Shown here in pieces: positions 12,939-22,533 of a DNA stretch of 64,000 nt. Location: positions 1 to 64,000 of the forward strand of contig FWCC01000267.1 of the NCBI GenBank assembly GCA_900169235.1, given 5' to 3'. A model generated the notes under the pieces. That model was not told where the DNA came from. It worked only from the letters and a program-made list of their open reading frames with translations, and made no database searches. The stretch is from Zarea fungicola (taxonomy: Eukaryota; Ascomycota; Sordariomycetes; Hypocreales; Cordycipitaceae). Position numbers and translations under genes: made by a program. Numbering within the stretch: position 1 is the stretch's first letter; each line of letters starts with the position of its first letter.

Positions 12939-15341
12939 ATGCATTTCCACCATGGCCCTTCTACTTACTCGACAATTCCTTCAAGCCCGCCACCGTCAGC
13001 GGTAGCATCCGCATCCAACATGAGCTCCTCTCCCACCGGCCCATATCTCTCCCCGTCGAGATCGTCCAGACGGGGCAAGGAGCGTAGGAACCCGTCCGTA
13101 ACACCACGCAGATTCGGCAGGTTCTTTACACCCCGGTCCTCCATGCCGGGAGGCATTCCCCTTCGTCTGCCTCTCGAGAACCTTCATAGCTCCGAATTCA
13201 ATCGTCGACCAATCTCACCAGAATCCCTGACCAGCGATGCCTTGATGTCGGACTCGATATGTTCCTCGCCAACAGAACGAACAATTCGTGGCGGTGCCAA
13301 CAAGCGGCAGTGTCCAGAGAACCCCATGGCAGCTCTCAAGAAGCGCCGCGGCTACCCCATGGATGACTTGTCTCTGCCGCCGCTGCTTTTACCGGCTGTG
13401 CTTACAGAAGAGACTACGCAAGATGACGGGCTTTCTCGTCCCGCCTCCGACTCGTTTGGTGATGGACGAAAAGCGACTCTCGTACGACGCCACCATATAT
13501 CCATACCAGCATCATTTACTAACTCTGACCAGAATCTCTTCTTCAAAGCTAGTCGCAGTGGTCTCCGAACCATAGACGAAAAGTCGCTCCCATCGACACC
13601 TAACGTCACATCTACAAACCTCCAAGGTCATACCGTATGCCACCCTATCTCACTCGCCACATCCATCTTCTCTTCTAACGTTATACAGATACTCGAAGGC
13701 TATGAACCACGCCCCGTCCGCAAATTCCGCAATCGTGGTTTTGAGTCTCAGCTTCTCAACCGCGAACATGGCTTCTCCTCTCACACTGGTCAACAAGACC
13801 TCGCCAGACCAGCATTCGATCCCCGTTTCGAGACAGCCGCCTACTACAGCCGCGAAGCAGATGTCCACCCCTGCACTGCCTACTCGGGCACCGGCAACAC
13901 AATTCCATTCTCCCTCACCAGCTGCCACAAGGCCCCTGTCACAGCCATTGGCGATGAACAAGGCCATGTCCGCTTTTTCAATACAACTGATAGCAGCAGT
14001 TCCTCAGACTCCAAGGTCGACGGTCATATCAAAGCTCACGACAATGCCATCATGGACCTGGCCTTCTCCGATGACGACCTTCGCCTGGCGACAGCCTGCG
14101 GTGACCGCACCGGCAAGATTCTTGATGTCACCACACAAACCGTAGCCGTTGAGCTCGCCAATAGCCACTTTGATTCGCTCCGCCAAATCGCCTTTCAACC
14201 TGGCCAAGCTAATGGCAGTGTCCTAGCCACCTCTGACCGTTCCGGCCGCATACAAGTCTGGGATCTTCGGTGCTCGCCAATGCCTACAAACTGCTTCTCC
14301 ACAATCGGCGGCCCATCTGGTATTATCCAGCGTGATACACAACTTGAGCCCTTCGTAGGCAAGACCATCAACACCATTGATAACTCCCACGAGCGCACGG
14401 TCCACGGCTCCGTCAACTCGGTGTCTGTTACTGCCATCCATTGGCTCCCCGCTGGCCGCGAGCACCTCCTTCTCTCCGCCTCCGAAGCTAATGCAACCAT
14501 CAAACTCTGGGACACGCGATACATCAAGCCACGCCGGCAGGTTGCCGAGTCACCACTCGCCTCGACACAAGAACCCGTTGGCCACGCATGGCGCTCATAC
14601 GGCATCACCTCCATGGCCCTGAGCTCCGACGCAGCCCGCCTCTACGCCGTGTGCAAAGACAGCACCGTGTATGCGTACTCGACGGCGCATCTTATCCTCG
14701 GCCACGCACCAGCTCTTGAAGACAACGCGGCAAAACGTAAACCCAGCGGCTCGCTGGGTCTCGGTCCCCTCTTTGGCTTCAAGCACGACATGTTCCGCGC
14801 GCAGTCCTTTTACGTCAAGTGCGCCATCCGACCCATCCGCACCGCTGGTGGACCGGAACTCCTCGCCGTCGGCAGCTCCGATTCCTGTGCCGTACTGTTC
14901 CCCACGGACGAGCGCTACCTTCGGTCTTCCTGGGCCGCCAACGCCCACATTCTCCCCGAAGACAACACCAACACCAACACCAACACCAACCGCTCGGGCT
15001 CGTTTTCCATTTCCTCCTCATTTTCCGCATCGACACCACTAGCCACCACGCCATTCTGTTCTACACCACAAGCCAGCGGCGGCAGTGGCGGCAGCAGCAC
15101 TATTCCTATTTCCCGCTCCGGCACACCACTGATTCGCGGGCACTCGCGTGAAGTCACCACCATGAGCTGGTCCTACGACGGCAAACTCGTCACGGCGTCG
15201 GACGACTATGTGGTGCGCCAGTGGCAGCAGGATGCCCGCGAGGCCCGCCATTTGCGTACCGTGGGCGAGTTTGGCGGCGAGCGACACATGGCTGGCTGGG
15301 CGGATGTGAGTGCAGACTGGGATGTGGATGATGAGGAGTAA
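12939..15341 (+). CDS. CDT2: WD40 substrate receptor Cdt2 (DTL) of CRL4 ubiquitin ligase
   Basis: An intronless gene of 800 residues. I start at ATG 12939 (context CAACCATGC) because the frame upstream has no ATG. The first ~240 residues are basic and Ser/Pro-rich. WD repeats follow: GDEQGHVRFFN, IKAHDNAIMDLAFS, LATACGDRTGKILDV, a SDRSGRIQVWDLR repeat with the WDxR signature used to dock on Ddb1, TIKLWDTRY, and a final HSREVTTMSWSYDG/TASDDYVVRQW repeat. The GDRTGKILD and DGRIxVWD motifs match Cdt2/DTL. CRL4-Cdt2 destroys PCNA-bound replication licensing factors and RNR inhibitors in S phase. A low-complexity (Asn-Thr)n insert (around 14963-14995) and Ser/Gly runs sit in a loop between the last blades. 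The last ~30 codons end in an acidic tail. The nuclear role is inferred from the family. Confidence 0.9.
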   Translation: MHFHHGPSTYSTIPSSPPPSAVASASNMSSSPTGPYLSPSRSSRRGKERRNPSVTPRRFGRFFTPRSSMPGGIPLRLPLENLHSSEFNRRPISPESLTSDALMSDSICSSPTERTIRGGANKRQCPENPMAALKKRRGYPMDDLSLPPLLLPAVLTEETTQDDGLSRPASDSFGDGRKATLVRRHHISIPASFTNSDQNLFFKASRSGLRTIDEKSLPSTPNVTSTNLQGHTVCHPISLATSIFSSNVIQILEGYEPRPVRKFRNRGFESQLLNREHGFSSHTGQQDLARPAFDPRFETAAYYSREADVHPCTAYSGTGNTIPFSLTSCHKAPVTAIGDEQGHVRFFNTTDSSSSSDSKVDGHIKAHDNAIMDLAFSDDDLRLATACGDRTGKILDVTTQTVAVELANSHFDSLRQIAFQPGQANGSVLATSDRSGRIQVWDLRCSPMPTNCFSTIGGPSGIIQRDTQLEPFVGKTINTIDNSHERTVHGSVNSVSVTAIHWLPAGREHLLLSASEANATIKLWDTRYIKPRRQVAESPLASTQEPVGHAWRSYGITSMALSSDAARLYAVCKDSTVYAYSTAHLILGHAPALEDNAAKRKPSGSLGLGPLFGFKHDMFRAQSFYVKCAIRPIRTAGGPELLAVGSSDSCAVLFPTDERYLRSSWAANAHILPEDNTNTNTNTNRSGSFSISSSFSASTPLATTPFCSTPQASGGSGGSSTIPISRSGTPLIRGHSREVTTMSWSYDGKLVTASDDYVVRQWQQDAREARHLRTVGEFGGERHMAGWADVSADWDVDDEE

Positions 15342-15814
15342 ACTGAAAAAAAGAATACGCACTACGAGTATTTTTCTATCTTTTTTTTGGAAATAACCCA
15401 CCCTCGTCATCTTTTTGAATGACTGCTACAAAAAATTTTTCTTTAATGCATAATGATATCTGTATATACGGAGAGCGAGCATTCTTGGGTTACCGAATTT
15501 TTCTGCGCTGGGTAGTAGTATTTGGGCAGGGAGAAAGTGGCCGCGCGTAGAGGTCAATTGCATAGCCGGTGTTTCGCATACATAGTTTCCATAGAACTTT
15601 GGGGTTTCAAAGTTGAATAATTTACATGAATTTATCAAAGCCGTTTGCTACTCTGGCAGTCTGGCAGCCTTGTTCAATCATGTATGGTATAAAGTCTATC
15701 TAATCTCGTAAAGAAAGCATCCATGCGTATACTTATGCTCGCTCAAATCCAACAACGCCGTGAAATTCAGATCCACCTGCCACCCGAGCAATCTTCATCT
15801 GCTATTGCATCTTG
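15342..15814. other. Convergent 3' spacer
   Basis: AT-rich 3' flanks of CDT2 (plus) and of the heme-oxygenase-like gene (minus). No gene is seen. Confidence 0.7.
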
Positions 15815-17230
15815 TCAAGGGGCCAAAAATACAAGAACGGTGACCAAACCAAGAAGCACGACCAGCACGCAGCTGGTATAGCCTGCCGTCTTCAACTGTG
15901 GGTGTCTTGCTGCCCATTTTTTTTCCTCATTTTGCTGCGGTATTGCCAAGGCTGAGTTGAAGCGGACAGATCTAACAGCCGCGGCAGGACACAGCTCGAC
16001 TCCCGTGAGAGAAGGCATGGGCGGATGCTCAGAGGCCAAGCTGGCACTTGTGCGAGACTCGGACGAAGCGCTGGATCGGCACGTTCGCCGTCGAATAACA
16101 GTTCCAGCGCTGTCCCCTTCGCTTGAGGAAGCCCTTGGCGAGCCTCGTGCGTGCCTCTCCTTGGCGACAGCCATACTGTCACGAAGGCGGCTGAGCAGAG
16201 GCATCACCTGCAAGAAATGTCCGGGCGCTGATGCGGCATCCTCAGTCGTGTCCTCGTCGCACATGTTGTCAAGCTCGTGCACGAGGGAAGTAATGTGCTG
16301 AAAGACATTTGCTGCTTCGTGGATGATGTCATCACGCTCCTGTGGTTCGAGAGCCGCTTCGCAAATTCGCAGTCGGCGTTTAAACTCTACCTTCAAGTCT
16401 TCGCCGTCGTGCGGTGTATTGAAATGGAAAAAACTCAGCGGCAAAGGATGATGGCACTTGTGCATTTCGCTGTGAGGTCTCGGTTCAACGTTGTCATCTT
16501 GCGGGTCAGGTTTTGGTACGCATGGTTGCATGGTAGGCCGGATGGGGGAGAGAGGAGTCTGCCAGAATTCGTCGCCAGTTGATTCCAGCGTAGCTCGGAT
16601 GAAGCGTCCGCCAGCAAACAGGGCCATATACATGATGTATGTATAGGTAACCAAAAGGAGTGGTTTCTCGCGTATTGATTTTTCGACATGTTCAATCATG
16701 CTGGCAAGATGTGGCGACTGGCTGGCCACGTTGAGTTGGTCCTCGAGGACATGGCTAGACCAACCCGTCAAGGACTGAATGTCAACCTTCAGGTGTTCCC
16801 CTCGCACCAGCCCCGGAAGATGCAGTGCGTGGAGTACTGAGTGCACTCGAACAGGCAATCTCTGTCTTTGTTTTTGGGGTTGTGGTACAGGTGTGGACAG
16901 TGGTGATGGCTCGGCTGGCGGTGTCTCTGAGCCGGTTGGCACCGTTGCCACCAACTCGGCGTGTGGGTCTACGCCGTCGCAATAAGGTTCCAGGAAATCG
17001 GACCACAGGCCCTCAAAGGTTGTATAAATAGGTGTGATATGCAAGAGGCCAGTAACATAATAGGAAGGGTCAGAGGCACGAGGTGGAAGGGCTAGAGGAA
17101 GTCGGGCGATGATGGACTTGTTAAGCCTAGCATGGATGCCTCGCGTGACGGCCGCGATAGCTTCACCTAACGACTCGCCCTGACCCCGACGGCGCGCTGC
17201 TACAGATTGTGTGCTGTCGGAGAGAGCCAT
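15815..17230 (-). CDS. Heme-oxygenase-like fold protein with C-terminal membrane anchor
   Basis: A single-exon gene of 471 residues; the start at ATG 17230 (MALSDST) is the first ATG of the frame. Residues ~20-75 contain ARLNKSIIARLPLAL and GLLHITPIYTTFEGLW, the signature of the fungal heme-oxygenase-like multi-helical family. HALHLPGLVRGEHLKVDI with LTGWSSHVLEDQL, then YIMYMALFAGGRFIRATL and FFHFNTPHDGEDLKVEFKRR, continue the helical bundle. The last ~25 residues (YTSCVLVVLLGLVTVLVFLAP) form a tail-anchor transmembrane helix, as in true heme oxygenases attached to the ER. A His in GLLHITP is a candidate ligand, but real heme degradation is not established for this branch. A Pro/Gln-rich insert and a Ser-rich linker flank the core. 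It is transcribed away from the Zn2Cys6 gene at 18624. Confidence 0.8.
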   Translation of the reverse strand: MALSDSTQSVAARRRGQGESLGEAIAAVTRGIHARLNKSIIARLPLALPPRASDPSYYVTGLLHITPIYTTFEGLWSDFLEPYCDGVDPHAELVATVPTGSETPPAEPSPLSTPVPQPQKQRQRLPVRVHSVLHALHLPGLVRGEHLKVDIQSLTGWSSHVLEDQLNVASQSPHLASMIEHVEKSIREKPLLLVTYTYIMYMALFAGGRFIRATLESTGDEFWQTPLSPIRPTMQPCVPKPDPQDDNVEPRPHSEMHKCHHPLPLSFFHFNTPHDGEDLKVEFKRRLRICEAALEPQERDDIIHEAANVFQHITSLVHELDNMCDEDTTEDAASAPGHFLQVMPLLSRLRDSMAVAKERHARGSPRASSSEGDSAGTVIRRRTCRSSASSESRTSASLASEHPPMPSLTGVELCPAAAVRSVRFNSALAIPQQNEEKKWAARHPQLKTAGYTSCVLVVLLGLVTVLVFLAP

Positions 17231-18623
17231 GGGGCTATCCAAAATGCAGAGGAGAGATAGAGATGCGATATACAGAAAGTTCTTCAAAGTCTTGGCCTTG
17301 GCTACTCTAGGAAGGCCGGTAGGGAATATGATGTGGTAGGAATATCGATGGTCCAAGTAAGGATCGCGTTTGTGCTGTATGGGCTGATTATATTGTCCTT
17401 ACTATGGAACTGACTGAAGGAGGCGGGTATCAAGTGGCGTTGCTCCTGCCATGCTGTGTAGCATCAAGTCGCTGTCGAAGTGAGGCCAGGCGGGGTCTGA
17501 CTTGTCGCAGCTGTGGCTTGTATGAGCTCATGTGTCTTGTGATGTACCGTAAACGTACTTGGAGCTGCTAAATAAATTTCCCGTAGTATTCCAGTTTTGA
17601 ATTGGCCAAAAATGAGTGCGTCGCGGTGTGAATGTGGTGCTGCCGTGACTGGCGTGACTAGCAAGAAGCAGACAGGGCTTGCATGAGGCTGCCAGGAGGG
17701 CAGGTGACGGACTTGGCGAGTCGTACAAGCTTTCTCCTTGAATTGTAACAAATCACGTAACTGTGGCGCTTTAATTACTGTACGGCGGCAGTGCCAAGTA
17801 CCTGTGAATAGGTCGAGGTGGTGATGGGGTAAAGACTGAATGGTTGCCTGTGTGCCACGAAGGTGGGGAGGAGTTCGTTGAAAGCCATGTTATATACGAA
17901 CGGGGAATTGACAAAAGCACATGGCATTTTGCGTTATTACCACTGGCGTTTCACTAGTTTGGAGACCTGGAACTAATGGCGGCCGAAACTGGCTGCAAAA
18001 TCCGGATTGTGAGGATCGAGCCGTTGGTAGCTAATCGGGCCAAAAACAGGGAAATGGAATGGATTGTCACCAGTCCCACCGTATCCGCTGTAGACCCAAG
18101 CCATGAGATAGCTGCGGCGTTGCAGGCAGCCCCTCCTCCCATTTAGAAAGCATACAAGTGGAAAGATCTGAAAAATGTATGGCTTAAGTGTAGAACGGCC
18201 AAATCACCTTTCCTAGTTAAATATATATTAGTTTCTTCTCATGACAGATGTGGCCAGGACTGTGGCACACAGTACTGTGGCGCAGGCGACGTTACCCTAG
18301 ATGCTTTTTCAGAAGCGACGTAACAATGGCGGAAGAGTTTGTTGGAGGCTGCAGGCTGCAGAATCATTTATCTAGTGTATTTTTATGGCCATGACAGTTT
18401 AGATTTAAAAAAAAATTTAATATATATATATCATAAAATAAAGAATTGTGATATGGAATGTGGTGTAGGTTTTGTCCTTCTTTGCGACGGCCGGGACTGA
18501 TCTGGTTGCGGCGACTGCCTCTCAAGTCTCCACCACAGCAGGCATGCGTCGCATTTAACCTCAGGACTCTGCAATCCCCCGCCCGACAAGCGCCAGACAT
18601 TTGCAGAAAATGGCGAATCCATC
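17231..18623. other. Divergent intergenic region
   Basis: About 1.4 kb between the heme-oxygenase-like gene and the Zn2Cys6 gene. An extremely AT-rich tract lies at 18405-18442. No further gene or RNA was recognised. Confidence 0.6.
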
Positions 18624-19838
18624 ATGAAAACCTCGCGATATGCCAGTACTCGCCAGAAATCCTGCCAGCAGTGCTCCAACGCCAAGTCACGGTGCGACCG
18701 GCAGCACTACAGATGCTCAAGATGCACACGCCGTGGTCTCATCTGCACATACCCCCCACAGCCAGGGCAGCCACCCGAGCTGCGACCGGATGGTTCCATG
18801 TCGAGCGCCCGGTCTGAGCTTTGCATGGATTTTGATGGCAGTTTGACTACTGAACCTATTGGCAGCAGCACAGCAACACCAGCCTCGCGCACCACCGCCG
18901 GAGACACCACAGACAAGTCGTCACCCGAGAGGTTCAACTTTTCGCAGCTCAACTTGGCGTGCCCGATTGACGTGGAAATGATCCAGAACCGATGGCTCAA
19001 CCCCTTTATTGCCACCGAGGAGCTGTCAGTCAAGCACTATCCTGCGACAGTGACGCGCTTCATTTACAGGATACTCAAGTCCTATGCCGCCATGGCAGCT
19101 CGCGGCCGCGCCACGCTGCCTTTTATTCATCCAGCGCAAGTTCAGGTACCCAAGCCGCACCTTGCCACATGCCTGAACATTGCCAGAGTCAGCGAGAACC
19201 CGCTGCCGGGAAGTGAAGACGCCGCCGCGGCCATCATCCGACGCGAAATGGACGCCGTCACCGCCACGGACCAGACGCAGACCGATGATTTGACTGCTCT
19301 AGCCGCATTCCAGGCGTACCTCATCTACACCTTGGTCTTGTTTTTCCGCCTCAAGCAAGGGCCGAGTGCCTTCTTCCGCAACGCCATGACGTCCCTGCAG
19401 GACCTGGCCTGCGCTGTTTCTCGCAAGGGTCTCGTATGCACCGCCGATGCGTCGCACGCGCGGCCGAGGTGGGAAGAGTGGATCGTGACGGAAGCGAAAC
19501 GGCGGACGCTGTATGTCATGTATCTGCTGGATAACGTGCTGTCGAATGAAGAGAGCCTGCCGACCTATCTTGGCACGGAGCTCCGCGGACTTCCTGCGCC
19601 TGCAAACAAGGCGCTGTGGCAGGCAGCGACTCGAAGTGCCTGGGTTAGCGAGTACAATGTATTTCTGACGGAATGGGCGGACAATGGCCTTGCCATTGAT
19701 GAGCTCTGGCCGACACCGTCAGAATTGAACGAGGCGGGCATTGTGAAGCGGCGTGCGCGAGTTGACCATTGGCTGGAGAATCTTGACGAATTTGGGACCA
19801 TGATTTTTACAGTAACGGGATGTACACATGCTTCATAG
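18624..19838 (+). CDS. Zn2Cys6 binuclear-cluster transcription factor
   Basis: An intronless gene of 404 residues. The DNA-binding domain is at the extreme N-terminus: Cys14, 17, 24, 31, 34 and 41 fit C-x2-C-x6-C-x6-C-x2-C-x6-C, with basic residues between the second and third Cys. A Pro/Ser/Thr-rich linker (residues ~42-110) follows, then a helical region with TEAKRRTLYVMYLLDNVLS, typical of the regulatory region of fungal-specific factors. The protein is short for the class (often 500-900 residues). The C-terminus ends shortly after DEFGTMIFTVTG, as in compact regulators of metabolite clusters. The DHA1 antiporter gene lies about 700 bp downstream on the same strand, and its promoter has CGG/CCG-containing repeats. 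The target metabolite is unknown. Confidence 0.9.
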   Translation: MKTSRYASTRQKSCQQCSNAKSRCDRQHYRCSRCTRRGLICTYPPQPGQPPELRPDGSMSSARSELCMDFDGSLTTEPIGSSTATPASRTTAGDTTDKSSPERFNFSQLNLACPIDVEMIQNRWLNPFIATEELSVKHYPATVTRFIYRILKSYAAMAARGRATLPFIHPAQVQVPKPHLATCLNIARVSENPLPGSEDAAAAIIRREMDAVTATDQTQTDDLTALAAFQAYLIYTLVLFFRLKQGPSAFFRNAMTSLQDLACAVSRKGLVCTADASHARPRWEEWIVTEAKRRTLYVMYLLDNVLSNEESLPTYLGTELRGLPAPANKALWQAATRSAWVSEYNVFLTEWADNGLAIDELWPTPSELNEAGIVKRRARVDHWLENLDEFGTMIFTVTGCTHAS

Positions 19839-20243
19839 TAATTTATTTCAAAGCTGCAAGTGTCTACTATACACTACGCCGGTCATACTTGGTGACTGCA
19901 AGTTTAAAGCGGCCTCGGAAACCAAAAGGTTGTGCCCACCCGACTTCTGTACTTTCTGACTGAGTGTTGGCTATTGTGGTATTTTAAACATGATATTTCG
20001 TACATTGCGAATATTTCATGAGGTACAGTTGCAAGGTAACGAGTGCGAGCTCATATTTAGCCATACCTTTCTATGTATTGGGATTATTGTATGGAAGCAT
20101 CGTCAGTGCTATGTTGCAAGTATTTCGAACCAATGTTGCCATACAAAAAGAAGGGAAAAAATACATGAATGTTTTTAGAATGATTTATCCCAAATTATTA
20201 CCCGCCAAACGGGTTTATGCCGGCTTTAGTACTCTACCTCTAG

Positions 20244-20322
20244 CCGATTTGCCACCGCAAAATCGGTCCGGAGTTGAGCGGAGTTGAGCAGATCGGCGCC
20301 GGACTTGAAGGCTCAGCTCCGG
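20244..20322. promoter_or_regulatory. Nested inverted and direct repeats rich in CGG/CCG
   Basis: CCGATTT (20244-20250) and AAATCGG (20260-20266) form an inverted repeat with a 9 bp spacer. GGAGTTGAGC is repeated in tandem at 20270-20279 and 20280-20289. CCGGAGTTGAG (20268) is answered by CTCAGCTCCGG (20312-20322) with one mismatch. CGG/CCG triplets are the half-sites of Zn2Cys6 proteins, and such a gene is the upstream neighbour. The block lies 220-300 bp before the antiporter ATG. Confidence 0.5.
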
Positions 20323-20375
20323 CAGCGCAGCTCGATTGGGTTATTTTTGCAGTCCAAAAGTCAGTCGTCCAACTT

Positions 20376-20387
20376 TATATATATATA
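20376..20387 (+). promoter_or_regulatory. TATA tract of antiporter promoter
   Basis: An uninterrupted TATATATATATA lies about 160 bp upstream of the ATG at 20545 and downstream of the CGG-rich block, a sensible core-promoter position. Confidence 0.5.
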
Positions 20388-20544
20388 GCCAACACCTTGG
20401 CAATTCAGAATAAAAACATGCCTCAATTGATCCTCATATTCAAGATACCAGAGCTTCAAAACTCTCACACATTCATTACCCCTGCCATAATTCGACTGCA
20501 TAGATAGATCATCCCACAAACCGTTCACTTACATCGTGGTACAC

Positions 20545-22172
20545 ATGTCATCTACTTCACAACGAGACAATGACGCTCTCGAAGCTACCCTCCCAGCAGC
20601 AACTGCTCCCGAGCCACCATATACAATATTCGACAAGAGGCAAAAGTGGCTAATCGTTTTCATTGCCTCTTTTGCTGCTACATGTACGTAGTAAAACAAA
20701 TCTCTTAACATGCCACAATTTATCCAAATTCGTCTAACAAAGGAGCTTAATAAGTCTCCGGCTTCGCTTCCAACATTTACTTTCCAGCCCTGCCCACCAT
20801 AGCCGCCGACCTCGACGTCTCCATCGATCTCGTCAACCTCACCGTCACATCCTATCTCATTCTCCAGGCCATTGCGCCCAGCTTCTGGGGTCCCGTGTCC
20901 GATGTCCGCGGCCGCCGCGTCGCCTACCTCTGCACCTTTGCCGTCTTTCTCGGCGCCTGCATCGGCCTCGCCCTGACGCGCAACTACGCCACGCTCATCG
21001 TCCTGCGCTGCCTGCAGAGCGCGGGCAGCGCGAGCACCATTGCCATTGGCGCCGGCGTCATTGGCGACATCACCACGCGCGCCGAGCGCGGCGGCTTCAT
21101 GGGCGTGTACCAGGGCGGGCTGCTGGTCCCCGTCGCCGTCGGGCCGATCCTGGGCGGCGCCATTGCGGGCACGCTCGGCTGGCGGGCGATTTTCTGGTTC
21201 CTGGCGATTTACAACGGCGTGTTCCTGATCCTGCTGGTGCTGCTGCTGCCCGAGACGCTGCGGTCGCTCGTCGGTAATGGAAGTGTCGTGCCGCCGCCGT
21301 CGCACACACCATCGTCATTGTTGAGCTGGTTGACGCAGTTTCCGCTGGGCGTGTATAAAAGGACGACAAGAGTGACGTGGGAGGAGGATGCGTCTGCGGT
21401 GCAGGCCCCGGCGAAAAAAATCGACCTGCTGGGACCGCTGCGTATCCTGCGGTGCAGGTTTGCCGCGCCCGTCATTGCCTTTCTCGCCGTCCACTACGCC
21501 GTCTGGCAGATGAGCATCACGGCCATGTCGTCGCTCTTCAAGGACCGCTACGGCCTGAGCGAGATGCACATTGGCCTCACCTTTATCGCCAACGGCGTCG
21601 GGTCCATGGTCGGCACGCTCGTCACCGGCCGGATTCTCGATGCTGATTACGCTCGCGTCAAGGCCAGGCTTCAAGCTACGTCCTCCTCCTCCTCTTCGCC
21701 CTCAGCAACCACCACCACCACCCTGGACGACGACGAGTTTCCCATTGAAAGGGCCAGACTGCGCCTCGTGCCCGTCTTCTCCCTTGTGCAGTGCATCTTT
21801 ATCCTCCTCTTTGGCTGGACCATTCAGTATCCGCATCAGGTGCCGCTCGCTGTCCCCATCATCTCGACCTTCTTCACGGGCTGGACGGCCATTTCCACGC
21901 AATCCGTCGTCACCACGTACCTGGTCGACGTGTTTCCCGACCAGGGCGCCGCGGCGAGCGCGAGCCTCAACATTGCGCGGTGCCTGTGTGCCGCGGGCGG
22001 CACGAGCTTCGTGATGCCCATGATTCACAAGTTGGGCGTTGGGTGGACGTTTACCGTGTGCGTGGGCGTGCAGCTGCTGGCTTTTGTTGGTGTTTTTGTC
22101 CAGTTTCGATTCGCGCCGAGATGGCGGCTGGAGGCGGCCCAAAAGAAAAAGGAATCTGAAGCAAAAGACTAG
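20545..22172 (+). CDS. MFS drug:H+ antiporter, DHA1 family
   Basis: Two exons, 20545-20683 and 20755-22172, giving 518 residues. The join restores FAATFSGFASNIYFPALPTIAADL, the start of TM1-TM2 in the fungal DHA1 group that includes yeast Qdr/Aqr/Dtr transporters. Motif A is seen as GPVSDVRGRRVAYL and motif C as GGLLVPVAVGPILGGAIAG; the second half contains further hydrophobic helices, for 12 predicted overall. A Ser/Thr-rich cytosolic loop (SSSSSPSATTTTTL) lies in the second half. The role is export of toxic organic compounds or metabolites across the plasma membrane in exchange for protons; the substrate cannot be told. Coding GC is strikingly high (about 65%) compared with the upstream spacer. 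It is adjacent to a Zn2Cys6 regulator and convergent with the DMT transporter gene. Confidence 0.93.
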
Positions 22173-22533
22173 CTTGAGCATCACACCCAAAAGTACCCCC
22201 TTGCATTAGACATTAGACATTTAATTAGATACCTTGATTCATAGCCGGTTGTATTGTTTTTTAAACCGACTCATGACCGAATCGTGACTTCTCATCTAAA
22301 CTTTGCAATCCTCCTACTCAAACATGTTAATTATGCGGGTACTAAAATGATGTAAAAACAGTAAATTTCCAATTCTACTCGTATGAGATGCCAGCTCTCC
22401 CATCGTTAATCTTCAAACCATTCTCAACTTCTCCCAGAGAGTTCCCATGCATTGCGTTGCCTCCTCATCTACCGGTGCGTGTGCTTTCAGCCTCACACCA
22501 ACCCAATCATTATAATTACAATAATACAATCGG
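22173..22533. other. Convergent 3' spacer
   Basis: 3' flanks of the antiporter and of the minus-strand DMT transporter. AT-rich, no gene seen. Confidence 0.7.

Larger units (their letters stand above)
19839..20544. other. Intergenic region upstream of the antiporter gene
   Basis: AT-rich in its left half. The right half carries a GC-rich block with repeats and CGG triplets (20244-20322) and a TATA tract (20376-20387), both listed separately. No gene is seen. Confidence 0.6.

Noticed and set aside
20529..21305. 258-codon minus-strand frame opposite the antiporter gene
   Set aside because: It is a complement of the GC-rich MFS coding sequence; the plus-strand motifs are unambiguous.
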